DNA from: JANNYA01 sp031422315
Lineage (GTDB): Bacteria; Pseudomonadota; Gammaproteobacteria; Xanthomonadales; SZUA-5
DNA: 64,000 bases
Assembly (NCBI GenBank): GCA_031422315.1
Contig: JANOQN010000038.1
Coordinates: forward strand, 73,119-137,118
Direction: 5' to 3'
A program made the position numbers and the translations under genes. The stretch's first letter is position 1; each line of letters begins with the position of its first letter. The notes under the pieces were generated by a model. It did no database searches, had not been told where the DNA came from, and saw only the letters and a list, made by a program, of their open reading frames with translations. Positions 10,350-18,633 of the stretch are shown one piece after another.

Positions 10350-11056
10350 TAGTCGCTCTCTGTTGCGGCGGTATCACTCACAACCCTGCCGTCTTTTAGC
10401 GTGACCACGCGAGACGCCTGTCGCGCCACGTCATGATCATGTGTGACGAGCACAATAGTTTGCCCTTGTTGATGCAGCTCACGAAGCATCGCTACCACGT
10501 CAGCGGCGCTCTTGGAGTCCAGATTTCCGGTCGGTTCATCGGCTAACAATAGCGGTGGACGCATAAAAAGCGCGCGACAAATCGCGACGCGCTGCTGCTG
10601 ACCGCCGGAAAGCTCATTGGGTGTGTGGCTTAACCGATCACTCAGGCCAATGCGCGCCAACAGCGCGCGCGCGTGTTGATCCGCTGCTAAACGATGAGCG
10701 GAATCTTGCAGCGGGGCACCGGCATAGCGCAGCGGCAGCTTGACGTTTTCCAACACGCTCAAGCGCGCCATTAAATGAAACGACTGAAACACAAAACCAA
10801 TTTTTTGATTGCGTAAAACGCTCATCGCATCATCTGCTAAGCCCGCGACGCTTTGCCCATCTATCTGATAGCTGCCCGACGTTGGCTGATCCAAAAGCCC
10901 TAGCACATTGAGTAGGGTGGACTTGCCCGAGCCCGACGCCCCGACAATCGCGACGTATTCGCCCGCGCTGATGTGTAAGCTCACGTCCGCCAAAGCCAGA
11001 ACCGCGTGCCCGCCAGCTTGCGCATAGCGCCGTTCGATATTCTTTAGGCTCAGCAT
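10349..11056 (-). CDS. ABC transporter ATP-binding protein, MacB/LolD type
   Basis: A 235-aa nucleotide-binding subunit. Walker A is GASGSGKST at residues 39-47, the Q-loop lies near 91, the signature LSGGQQQ at 149-155, Walker B LLLADEP at 169-175, and the switch histidine in LVTHDHD. The DEPTGNLD motif is characteristic of the MacB/LolD/FtsE group. It is the first gene of the operon with the double adaptor, the lipoprotein adaptor and the FtsX-type permease, and would power a tripartite efflux or lipid/peptide extrusion pump at the inner membrane. In classic MacB the ATPase and permease are one protein, whereas here they are separate. Confidence 0.93.
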   Translation of the reverse strand: MLSLKNIERRYAQAGGHAVLALADVSLHISAGEYVAIVGASGSGKSTLLNVLGLLDQPTSGSYQIDGQSVAGLADDAMSVLRNQKIGFVFQSFHLMARLSVLENVKLPLRYAGAPLQDSAHRLAADQHARALLARIGLSDRLSHTPNELSGGQQQRVAICRALFMRPPLLLADEPTGNLDSKSAADVVAMLRELHQQGQTIVLVTHDHDVARQASRVVTLKDGRVVSDTAATESD

Positions 11057-11113
11057 GCAGAGTGGCGTGATTTAAACAGACCAGAGCTTAGTGCAAAGTA
11101 CTGAATTTCCCTA

Positions 11114-11154
11114 GCGTCAAAGGTCACGCGCGGGCTGAGCGCAACCTTTGACGC
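11114..11154. repeat. 11-bp inverted repeat before the ABC operon
   Basis: GCGTCAAAGGT at 11114-11124 and its exact reverse complement at 11144-11154 flank a 19-base loop. It lies between the stop of the DUF5666 gene and the ABC operon, both on the minus strand. No T-run follows on either strand, so it is a weak terminator candidate. An attenuator or regulator site is equally possible. Confidence 0.5.
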
Positions 11155-11171
11155 AGCATTGAAGGCTAGCG

Positions 11172-12785
11172 TTAATCCTCAAACCCTGAAGCAAACACTC
11201 CGTCCAATGCAACTTCCGTAAGCGTGCCGCTGACGGTTGCGTTGTCGATGGCTTTGAAGAGAAGCCCTGATCGATTATCAAACACGTCATCCTCGAACGA
11301 TACTTCACCGCCTGATAGCGTATTGGTTGCTGGGTTGTACAGCGCGTCTGATATTTCCACGATGCGGTTTGGCGTGAGGTCCGCATAAAAGGTTGCGGCG
11401 GTAATCGGTAAGCCGGTGGTGCCAAAAAACAAGCTTGCGCTGGTGTTAACGTTAACGTCCAGAATTTTGAACGATGTGAGTGCAACGATACTGGCCGCAG
11501 GGCCGGTCAATCTAAAGTTATCTGGGCGGATGTTCCCACGATCTTTGACACGAGTGGCGAACAAATTGCCCGCAGAATCGGCGTAGGCGCGCACTTCTAC
11601 GGCGGCAGGCCCGCTTAGGCCATTGGCCGCTATGCCATCTTCATCGCGGGTTTGCGGGGTGAATTTGATCAGTTTGCCGAACACGCTGATGCTTACATTA
11701 GGGATGATATCGGCTGGCAATAAGTTGGCTTGGAAGCGCAGACTAGGGCGAATGAAGCGAATTTTCGATGCGGAAATGGTCGTCGCGTTGGCATAAATGC
11801 CTTCGACTTCAACCCGCACGCCAAGGTCAATATCTTCTGCATTGCCATCTCTGAAGAACGTGACCGGGCCGTAGGTTACCGTTAGGTTATTCACCTTAAA
11901 TTCGGTGGCTGGTTCAGGTGTTACCAAGCTAATTAAGCCATCAACCGCCCCAGGTGCGCCGACTGTGCCAGGAATGCTCGGTGTGCCGCAGCGCAAACGG
12001 GTCACGCTATTGATGAGCTGATTCGGCACAAATGGTGTGATGGGCGTGGCTCTAACTTCTACGTATTGCCCGGCTGCAATCGGCGTTGGGCAATTGGTGG
12101 GCGTTATGCCGACAAAACTAATGTTTTGTGTTCCGATGACAGCCGTGCTTGCAGCGATGTTGATTGAGGTTAGAAAGCCAGTCAAACGCCAATTGTTTAG
12201 GTTGTTTTTGCGCTCAATCCGGGTGGCGACGAATGAATTGTTGGCATCAATTTGCCCGCCCACTTGCAATAGATCGCCCACTTGTAGCGTATTGACGGCA
12301 GTAAAATTGACTAAAACGGTATCGGAAGATACGGTCAAGGGCTGACCAAAGACGCGCAGTTGCGGGGTGATCGTGCTCACCGGGCCTATCAGCGCATTTT
12401 CGATGAACACATCCGTGGCATTACCTTCGGTCACAGGGCCGTTGGCAGTGCCATCAAGCCTTGCGTTAACTCTGGTTCCTAGCCCCATTTGCGTAGGGCT
12501 GGGTTCGCCGGTAATCGCTTCGCCGTCAATAAAATACTGTGTTGCGGCGTTGGTGTTAAAGCCACGAAATTGATTGACGCCAAAGCCGGTTCCAACTCGA
12601 ATTTTGGCAATCGGCGCGTTCGGAGATCTATTTGCGCTTTGTAAAAGCGCGCTTTGAGGTTTAATCGCAGCTTCGTTATTGGCTTTGGTATTTGCTGCAA
12701 ATGCGATATTGGTGAGTGCAGCGCAAAGCAGTAGCGCTGCCGTTAGGCTGCTTCGTAAATGGAGTTTTAAGGCAGTGAATTTCAT
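11172..12785 (-). CDS. Secreted DUF5666-type beta protein with FASGFED tail
   Basis: A 537-aa exported protein with a signal peptide (hydrophobic to about residue 30, ending IAFAANT). Repeated blocks of the type VFGQPLTVSSDTVLVNF, then LQVGDLLQVGGQIDANNS and FVATRIERK, match the DUF5666 pattern: a short oxidized-motif strand, a V-G-D turn, then A-T-R-I. Several such blocks are present along the chain. It ends DGVFASGFED, close to the FADGFE tail of the protein at 239. The start is supported by GGAGA six bases before ATG. Function unknown. DUF5666 proteins are usually periplasmic or cell-surface. Confidence 0.75.
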   Translation of the reverse strand: MKFTALKLHLRSSLTAALLLCAALTNIAFAANTKANNEAAIKPQSALLQSANRSPNAPIAKIRVGTGFGVNQFRGFNTNAATQYFIDGEAITGEPSPTQMGLGTRVNARLDGTANGPVTEGNATDVFIENALIGPVSTITPQLRVFGQPLTVSSDTVLVNFTAVNTLQVGDLLQVGGQIDANNSFVATRIERKNNLNNWRLTGFLTSINIAASTAVIGTQNISFVGITPTNCPTPIAAGQYVEVRATPITPFVPNQLINSVTRLRCGTPSIPGTVGAPGAVDGLISLVTPEPATEFKVNNLTVTYGPVTFFRDGNAEDIDLGVRVEVEGIYANATTISASKIRFIRPSLRFQANLLPADIIPNVSISVFGKLIKFTPQTRDEDGIAANGLSGPAAVEVRAYADSAGNLFATRVKDRGNIRPDNFRLTGPAASIVALTSFKILDVNVNTSASLFFGTTGLPITAATFYADLTPNRIVEISDALYNPATNTLSGGEVSFEDDVFDNRSGLLFKAIDNATVSGTLTEVALDGVFASGFED

Positions 12786-12858
12786 GATCGGTCTCCGAAT
12801 TTTGGTACAGGCAATGAATTTTGTGAACGGACGGTTTTTAGATTTGGACTAAGTTTCT

Positions 12859-13755
12859 TCATTCGAGCGCCTTGGCGTTTTTTTTGCGTTCGCTGTGGCG
12901 GCCGCGGGTGTCCATTTCGGCTGATTTCAACGGTGGCTCATCCTGGAAGAAATACACGCCTAGCCCGATACGAGGGCAGGGCGAAAGCGGCTCTTTAGGC
13001 GTGCTGTCGCTCACCGATTGCGCGGCGAGTGTCATTAAATATTGATCCAGCTCATCTAATAGCGCATTGGTTTTTTGCTGTATGTGCGCGCGCGCTTGTT
13101 CGATTAAATGTTCTGGCAGATCCGCCTGCTCGACATACGCTTGCAGGCGCCGTTGCGTTTGATTTGGGCGGATGTTGCGCTCGATTGTGCTCAATAGATC
13201 CGCGGTTGAGGTTGCCAAAATATCGACTTCCAGCGTGCCATCGACAGCCAAAAACTGCGCACTGACAAACTCGTATTTTTGCGCGGCTTCATTCCATTGC
13301 ACATTGCCTTTGGCGAGCAGCTCATCGAGTACCGCGCGCACCGTGGCACCGCCAGAATAACGCAGCACCAAATTAGCAAAACTCACTTCACTGCCATCAT
13401 GATCAAGTGGGGTTGGCTTGCCGCTGCTATCGCTGTATTTTGGGTCAAACTGCCAGCCGGTAAGCACGCGCGCGGCGCGGTTGTATAGTGCAGCAGTCGC
13501 TTGTGTGGTTTTAGCGCCTTCGCGCTGAAGTTTTTCGACTTCAATGCGCGTCAACCCTGTAATTACCGCCACGCGTGATTTGGTCTGCTTTTGCGCTGAC
13601 ATCGCGAATTCATGCGTCGCTACATCGACATAGGTCCAGCGCAGCGCATCAGCACAAGCTTTGTACGGAATGTGCAAGCGCAGCAGCATGCGCACCAGCG
13701 GGCGGAAGATTTTAATCAGCGCGGCGGTTATCACGTCCGTGTTTTGTTGAGTCAT
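12859..13755 (-). CDS. DUF6502 family protein
   Basis: This 298-aa soluble protein opens with a helical region typical of DUF6502 (about residues 8-60: IFRPLVRMLLRLHIPYKAC, followed by a region reading like a helix-turn-helix, SRVAVITGLTRIEVEKL). A winged-helix-like role is possible for that part, but I cannot prove it. The C-terminal half is helical, then disordered and basic (RGRHSERKKNAKALE). The start has an AGGAAA site. It follows the WYDP-module gene by ten bases on the same strand, so it should share the strong promoter at 14932-14959. If it binds DNA it could be the regulator acting on the palindrome in that promoter, but that is inference. Confidence 0.75.
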   Translation of the reverse strand: MTQQNTDVITAALIKIFRPLVRMLLRLHIPYKACADALRWTYVDVATHEFAMSAQKQTKSRVAVITGLTRIEVEKLQREGAKTTQATAALYNRAARVLTGWQFDPKYSDSSGKPTPLDHDGSEVSFANLVLRYSGGATVRAVLDELLAKGNVQWNEAAQKYEFVSAQFLAVDGTLEVDILATSTADLLSTIERNIRPNQTQRRLQAYVEQADLPEHLIEQARAHIQQKTNALLDELDQYLMTLAAQSVSDSTPKEPLSPCPRIGLGVYFFQDEPPLKSAEMDTRGRHSERKKNAKALE

Positions 13756-13765
13756 ACCATGTTTC

Positions 13766-14905
13766 CTAGTTGACGAAAGTCACGCTGGCGACCAGCTCGG
13801 TGCCGAGCTTGACCTGCACCAGCTGGCCACGCGGATCAAAATTCAGCAGCGGCTTGCCCGCATCTTGCGGATTGGAGAATTCCAGCTCACCTTTGTTGCG
13901 GCCGTTTTGCATGCTGACCAGCAAATTGCCCCGGTGGATACCTGCCACTTGCACGCTGTAAACCCCAATCGGCACGTCCTCAATTTCAACGTCAAAATTC
14001 ACTTTATTAGCGAATCGCTCCAGCTGCGCATCGCCGCTGCCGTCACGAAAAGCCGGCGCAAATTGCAACAGTACTTTTTGATCTGAATTGCCAAATGGCG
14101 GTGCGTTGTTGGCGTTGCCTGGGGTAGTGCCACCACCAGGTTGCGTGCCTGCATTTGCCAATCGCAGTTCCACCACTGCGCCGCGCGGATCAAACGTGAG
14201 TGGCAATTTGCCGGGCTCAGCTGGGCTGGCGAATTCGACTTCCGCTTCTGATTCACCGCCGCTGGCGAGTAGCTGAAGCTCTGCGCGCTGCGCCCCCAGA
14301 ATCCAAACCTGATAGCGATTGCCAATCGTTGCGGCGGAGCCTCGCGCAGTTGCTTTAAAGCGAATTTTGCCGGCTTCTTCGCGGTACCGTGTGCTGACTG
14401 AAATACCTGCGCTGATCGCGGTTTGATTGGTCTCTAAAGTTTCGGAAGTGCGGCGATCGTCCACCAACGTGCCGGTGCAGGTGTTGCCGAAGGTGTTCGA
14501 AAGCCGAGTCAATGGCAGCTCGCCTGAGCCTATCGCGCTGGTGTAGCGCATGCGGCCTTTATTGCAATCGTCAAATGACAGCTCTAACTCGGCAAATTGC
14601 GTGCGATTTACCGGCGCATTTTGCTGCATGAAGGTCGGCCCAGTCACTTTCAAGGCAGTAAGGCGAACCACATCCGCCTGCACCGGGGCCTGTGCGACTA
14701 GCCAGATCGGATTGCCAGCAGCATCGAAGGTGTACCAATTCAGCAGCACTTCTTTTTGCGCGCTACCAACGATTTGAATCTGGATGCCTTGACCGCTGCG
14801 GCTTGGGTCATACCAAGCGCCGGTCATGGATGCGGTAATCGGGGCCGCATAAGCGTGGAATGAGCTGCCGAACATGGCGGAAGTTAGAAGGACTTTGCGA
14901 ATCAT
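13766..14905 (-). CDS. Secreted WYDP-module protein
   Basis: 379 aa from the ATG at 14905. A longer frame starts at 14932, but AGGAG at 14914-14918 and the signal peptide (MIRKVLLTSAMFGSS to AYAAP) fix the shorter start. The first 130 mature residues form the module GAWYDPSRSGQG ... LNWYTFDAAGNPIWL ... ELSFDDCNKGRMRY, also found twice in the protein at 2262. The rest has two related segments, each with FASPAEPGKLPLTFDPRG or FSNPQDAGKPLLNFDPRG followed by VELRL/VQVKL, so an internal duplication of about 100 residues separated by a Gly/Asn linker. Function unknown. First gene of an operon with the DUF6502 protein. Confidence 0.8.
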   Translation of the reverse strand: MIRKVLLTSAMFGSSFHAYAAPITASMTGAWYDPSRSGQGIQIQIVGSAQKEVLLNWYTFDAAGNPIWLVAQAPVQADVVRLTALKVTGPTFMQQNAPVNRTQFAELELSFDDCNKGRMRYTSAIGSGELPLTRLSNTFGNTCTGTLVDDRRTSETLETNQTAISAGISVSTRYREEAGKIRFKATARGSAATIGNRYQVWILGAQRAELQLLASGGESEAEVEFASPAEPGKLPLTFDPRGAVVELRLANAGTQPGGGTTPGNANNAPPFGNSDQKVLLQFAPAFRDGSGDAQLERFANKVNFDVEIEDVPIGVYSVQVAGIHRGNLLVSMQNGRNKGELEFSNPQDAGKPLLNFDPRGQLVQVKLGTELVASVTFVN

Positions 14906-14920
14906 GACGTGTGCTCCTGG

Positions 14921-14941
14921 TAAGTATTGCAATAATACTTA
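14921..14941. promoter_or_regulatory. Perfect palindrome overlapping the -10 box
   Basis: TAAGTATT at 14921-14928 and AATACTTA at 14934-14941 are exact inverted repeats around five bases. The right arm overlaps the minus-strand -10 hexamer, and the site ends just upstream of the ribosome site. This is the geometry of an operator where a dimeric repressor blocks RNA polymerase. Confidence 0.65.
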
Positions 14942-14959
14942 CAAAAAATGCCATGTCAA
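14932..14959 (-). promoter_or_regulatory. Strong sigma-70 promoter for the WYDP/DUF6502 operon
   Basis: On the minus strand TTGACA (14954-14959) is followed after 16 bases by TATTAT (14932-14937), a consensus -35 and near-consensus -10. The start codon is at 14905 and AGGAG at 14914-14918. It is one of the best promoter matches in the window. Confidence 0.7.
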
Positions 14960-15071
14960 GTTATTTGTAATAAAAACGACAAATAAATCTCAAAGCGGTT
15001 CGCAGAACTACAATGGCCCTTGTGGCAACTTACCAGGAGAGCTGCAAATAAGGCGCGACCTTGCGTGGGGC

Positions 15072-15103
15072 AAAAAAAACTCCCCCAGAAGCCCTGGGAG
15101 AGT
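15072..15103 (-). terminator. Rho-independent terminator of kbp
   Basis: On the minus strand a ten-base stem (ACTCTCCCAG pairing with CTGGGGGAGT, one mismatch) with a five-base loop is followed directly by eight T. It lies 38 bases past the kbp stop. Confidence 0.85.
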
Positions 15104-15141
15104 TGTCGACGTCAAAAATGCGAAGGAAAGTGAAAAGCGAG

Positions 15142-15729
15142 TTACTTTTTAGCCTCCAGCTTCGGAATACGCAGCACTTGCCCCGGATAAATCTGATCAG
15201 GATCTTTCAGCATCGGCTTGTTGGCTTCGAAAATGGCTGGGTATTTCATCGCGTCGCCATAGACGGATTTGGCGATTTTGCTTAACGAATCACCCTTAAC
15301 GACGACATAGGTTTTAGATTCCCAGCCGTCTTTGTCGGCCTCGGCGGCCGTCGGTAGCGGTGCGCCAATTTTCTCAGCAATCACTTGCTCAGCGCTGAGC
15401 TTGACAACCGGTGCGGCAGGCGCAGCGGCTACCACAGGAGCGGCAACCTTAAACACCGGAGGCGCGCCAACCACTAAGCGATCTGCCACGCTATCCACGC
15501 CTTCAACATTACCTACCGCGAGCACGATCTTTTCTTTCAATTCTTTCGAGCTAACCCAGCCCGCGACCGCTAATACTTCGCCTTCTAGCCACGTGTGAAC
15601 GTGTTTTGCATCAAGCCCGACGCTTTTCAAGTGCTTTTGAATCAAGCCTTGCAAGTCAGGAATTTCAGATGGACTTTTACCGCCGAAGAGTTTTGCGCCA
15701 GCTGAGCCGATAAAGCTAAATAATCCCAT
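15142..15729 (-). CDS. kbp: BON-LysM protein Kbp (YgaU)
   Basis: 195 aa starting MGLFSFIGSAGAKLFGG. The upstream in-frame ATG at 15735 sits directly on the AAGGA site, whereas the ATG at 15729 has six-base spacing and matches the family start. A BON domain covers about residues 20-85 (HLKSVGL ... VEGVDSVADRL). An Ala/Pro/Val linker follows, and the last 50 residues are a LysM domain (YVVVKGDSLSKIAKSVYGD ... IYPGQVLRIP). E. coli Kbp is a cytoplasmic potassium-binding protein with this architecture. There is no signal peptide. Single gene with its own terminator. The linker is longer than in E. coli (149 aa). Confidence 0.88.
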   Translation of the reverse strand: MGLFSFIGSAGAKLFGGKSPSEIPDLQGLIQKHLKSVGLDAKHVHTWLEGEVLAVAGWVSSKELKEKIVLAVGNVEGVDSVADRLVVGAPPVFKVAAPVVAAAPAAPVVKLSAEQVIAEKIGAPLPTAAEADKDGWESKTYVVVKGDSLSKIAKSVYGDAMKYPAIFEANKPMLKDPDQIYPGQVLRIPKLEAKK

Positions 15730-15831
15730 GGTCATTCCTTAGTTTGAGGTGAGCGCGCACATGCGCGGCCTGCATGCTATCGCAGTGTGAAGCTCCAATT
15801 TGTTCACGCAACCAAAATAGACAGTTGCTTC

Positions 15832-15994
15832 AACCCGGAAATCCCATTAGAAGGCGCGATGATCGCGCAGGATTTTGAATTCACAAGAGATTTTCCGATT
15901 AAGCGCAATACCCAGGTGTATTGTCGATTGAGGAAAATTTCTTGTGAATTCACAAGACTAGCGAGGGCGCGTCGGCTAATGGGATTTCCGGGTT
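15832..15994. repeat. Long hairpin element
   Basis: The outer arms are an exact 19-base inverted repeat (15832-15850 with 15976-15994). Inside them is a second pair of 20 bases with one mismatch (15877-15896 with 15932-15951), which carries TTGTGAATTCACAA, and an innermost CAATAC/GTATTG. The whole 163 bases can fold into one interrupted hairpin. The right arm and its GCGAGGGCGCGTCGG flank recur at 27188-27222, so this is a dispersed element. It fills the gap between kbp and the AAA gene, where I see no gene. Confidence 0.75.
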
Positions 15995-16044
15995 CAACTG
16001 AAGTGTATTAATTTGCCTGAGCGATTGCGGCGATACCGGTGCAA

Positions 16045-17601
16045 CTAACCCCGCAACACCAGCACGGACTTACCGCTCGCAGTGTGTGCTGTTTGCGTTT
16101 TCATGCGTAAAGGCCAATCTGGCGCATCGCTACGCCGATCAAAAATTACTAGAAATCCACTCGTTAGCCCAAGGCGAGTCAAATAAGCTTCGATTTGGAC
16201 TAATCCTTCTTCTTGCGGATCAGCCTGCTTATCTCGCCAAACTTTCACCTCAATTGCCATTTGCTGATCGCCGACCAGCACCAGCAAATCTAGTCGACCC
16301 GAACCAGCGGCATATTCGCGCTCAATCCGGCCACCGCCATTGATCACACGCTGCAAATAAGCCATCAACACTAAATGCGGAGCCGCCTCGTGATAGGGCG
16401 CTGATTTCATCATCACTTCGCCGTGATTGCGCCAGAAATCCAGAAAATTCAGCAAGAACTGGCGAGCATCCAGCTTGCCGATAGCATCTTGCCAGCTTAT
16501 TTTTATGTCACCGTCGTTTATCTTGCTCTGTGCAACGCTGCTCAATACACGTGGCAACACCTCTGCATAAATTTCATTGGCTGGCATGAGTGCTTTACGC
16601 AGTCGGCTATAGCGAATGAGCCCTAAATCGACCACATATTTTTCGTCGGCCTCATTGCCCTCGCTTCGCCCGCCTATAAGCATCGGCTCTATGACTCGCC
16701 GCACGCGCTCCTCCCGCAGTTTGTCGGTCAGCTGATCTAAGTGTGTGTCATTGCGCAAAATTAGCGCTTCCCGCGCTGCACGCATGCGCTCAAGGTCAAT
16801 CATCACGCTGCGGTCTAAACTTTCAGGCGTTTTCCACACCGCCTGTTCGGCCAGCGCATTAACTAGCCAGGGCTGGCCCTGAGTCGATTGCCACGCCAGC
16901 TCGATGGCGGCTTCGTCAAAGCGCTGGCCGGTGGCGTCGGTGTGCTGCTGATATAGGTCGACCAGTTCATCGCGGGAAAAATCCCCCAAACGCAGGCTTT
17001 CGGCTTTGATGTTGAACGCGCTGCCGCCGGTAATGACCTCACCATCGGGCATCGTCATGCGGTAATCGCGCACATCGCGAACGCCACACAACACAATGGT
17101 TTGTGGGAAGTTTTTCGGGCGATCGGTGTAGCCCGCGCGAATTTGCCGAAGTAAGGAAATTAACGTATCGCCAACCAGTGAATCAACTTCATCTAAGAAC
17201 AGTACCACCGGCTTGGCCGATTGCGCGCAGGCTTTACGTAGCAGTCGGCGCAGCGCATCAAACGGCGCTTCAACCAGCGCATCGCAGTGAATTCCGAGTT
17301 CTTCAAACTTCTCCGACAGCACTGAAACAATCGCGCCCATTGCATCCGCAACGTTGCTGCGCGCTGCCTGCGCCGCCTCAATATTGGCGTAAACGGCGGT
17401 ATATTCCGTTTCAGAATTCAGCGCAACCTGCAGCGCCTGCAAACAGGTTGTTTTGCCTGTTTGACGCGGCGCGTGCAGCACGAAATAGCGCTGCTGCGCG
17501 ATCAAAGATCGAAGCGCGGCAAGATCTACCCGCGAAAGCGGCTCAATAAGGTAGTGTAGTTCCGCTTTTGATGGCCCAGCGGTGTTGAAGTGTTTTTCCA
17601 T
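16045..17601 (-). CDS. AAA ATPase with C-terminal PD-(D/E)XK-like domain
   Basis: A 518-aa protein. It begins FNTAGPSKAELHYLI, typical of the group of stand-alone AAA proteins with Walker A APRQTGKTT (44-52) and Walker B VVLFLDEVDS (about 135). A helical region follows. The last 85 residues have GRLDLLVLVGDQQMAIEVKVW, the D ... E-V-K arrangement of a PD-(D/E)XK nuclease fold, then a QIEAYLTRLG segment. It resembles the AAA_35-like/PDDEXK_9 style of ATPases often found in mobile or defence settings. I see no partner gene: it stands between the hairpin element and the thioredoxin gene, which runs the other way. Substrate unknown. Confidence 0.75.
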   Translation of the reverse strand: MEKHFNTAGPSKAELHYLIEPLSRVDLAALRSLIAQQRYFVLHAPRQTGKTTCLQALQVALNSETEYTAVYANIEAAQAARSNVADAMGAIVSVLSEKFEELGIHCDALVEAPFDALRRLLRKACAQSAKPVVLFLDEVDSLVGDTLISLLRQIRAGYTDRPKNFPQTIVLCGVRDVRDYRMTMPDGEVITGGSAFNIKAESLRLGDFSRDELVDLYQQHTDATGQRFDEAAIELAWQSTQGQPWLVNALAEQAVWKTPESLDRSVMIDLERMRAAREALILRNDTHLDQLTDKLREERVRRVIEPMLIGGRSEGNEADEKYVVDLGLIRYSRLRKALMPANEIYAEVLPRVLSSVAQSKINDGDIKISWQDAIGKLDARQFLLNFLDFWRNHGEVMMKSAPYHEAAPHLVLMAYLQRVINGGGRIEREYAAGSGRLDLLVLVGDQQMAIEVKVWRDKQADPQEEGLVQIEAYLTRLGLTSGFLVIFDRRSDAPDWPLRMKTQTAHTASGKSVLVLRG

Positions 17602-17774
17602 TCGGGGAGTATAGCGGTTTGGGGTTTTGGACTGGCTATGAACTTAACGGCGTTGAAATCGGCAATGGCAACTTAGATTTCCCCAACACCAAAATCAAAA
17701 CCAATCTTGTATATCGCGACTTGCGCCCCATTTACCTGGATAATCGAAATTTATGAACTTAATAAGGAATCAAC

Positions 17775-18629
17775 ATGGCATCAGCAAACGTCGTCGCAAC
17801 CAATCAAGCCAATTTTGAAGCGGATGTCATCACCGCATCAATGTCGATGCCTGTTTTGGTTGATTTTTGGGCACCGTGGTGCGGCCCTTGCCGAACCTTG
17901 ATGCCGATGCTTGAACGGGTGGTCGACAGCATGAACGGCGCAGTCAAGCTGGCAAAAGTGAACACTGATGAGGAGCCGATGCTTTCGCAGATGTTTGGTA
18001 TTCGCTCGCTTCCGACAGTGGTGTTGTTCAAGGATGGTAAGCCGGTCGATGGCTTTATGGGCGCGCAGCCCGAAAGCGTGGTTCGCACGCTGCTTGCCAA
18101 GCACGCTAGCACGGCCGATGCGCCGGAAACGCTTGCTGACGAAGCGACGCCGGAAGCCTTGGATTTGGAAGAGGAAATCAGCGCGCTAACTGCCAAAGCC
18201 AAGGCCGAGCCCGACAAGGAAGAGCACCGCGTTGAGCTAGCGGATCGGCTCGCGCAAATCGGTGAAGTTGAGCAAGCCAAAGGACTGCTGAAAGGTTTGT
18301 CAGCGTTAGCTGAGGGTGATGCCGCAAAACGCGTGCGCGCGCGGCTCCATTTCGCAGGCGTGTTAGACGACTCGCCCAATGCCGTCGAGCTGCAAGATGC
18401 AATCGCGAAAGATGCGAAAAACTTGCGCGCTCGGCATCAGCTGGCGGTTCGCTTTTTAATGGCCGGCCAAGCACAGGCCGCGATGGAGCAGTGGCTCACG
18501 ATTATAAAAACCGATCGCAGCTTTGATAATGATTTAGGGCGACGTTCTTTGCTTGACGCATTTCGCATCGTTAGTGATGTCGATTTGGTCGGCGATATGC
18601 GTCGTAAAATGAGTGCTGCGTTGAACTAA
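17775..18629 (+). CDS. cnoX: Thioredoxin-TPR chaperone, CnoX/YbbN-like
   Basis: 284 aa with a cytoplasmic thioredoxin domain (1-110) bearing WCGPC (CGPC at 36-39), an acidic linker, and a C-terminal TPR region (about 150-284: EEHRVELADRLAQIGEVEQA ...). Length and layout match CnoX/YbbN, which hands substrates to DnaK and GroEL under oxidative stress. E. coli YbbN lacks the CGPC pair, so this protein should keep redox activity, as in many other proteobacteria. AAGGA precedes the ATG. The stop is four bases before moeA, so the two are cotranscribed. Confidence 0.85.
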   Translation: MASANVVATNQANFEADVITASMSMPVLVDFWAPWCGPCRTLMPMLERVVDSMNGAVKLAKVNTDEEPMLSQMFGIRSLPTVVLFKDGKPVDGFMGAQPESVVRTLLAKHASTADAPETLADEATPEALDLEEEISALTAKAKAEPDKEEHRVELADRLAQIGEVEQAKGLLKGLSALAEGDAAKRVRARLHFAGVLDDSPNAVELQDAIAKDAKNLRARHQLAVRFLMAGQAQAAMEQWLTIIKTDRSFDNDLGRRSLLDAFRIVSDVDLVGDMRRKMSAALN

Positions 18630-18633
18630 CACA

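Noticed and set aside
15787..16011. 74-codon frame on the plus strand
   Set aside because: It translates the hairpin element; its composition is repeat-driven and it has no ribosome site.
17640..17754. About 40 codons reading GYELNGVEIGNGNLDF before the thioredoxin gene
   Set aside because: No start codon or ribosome site, and it begins inside the AAA gene on the other strand; a chance open frame is likely.
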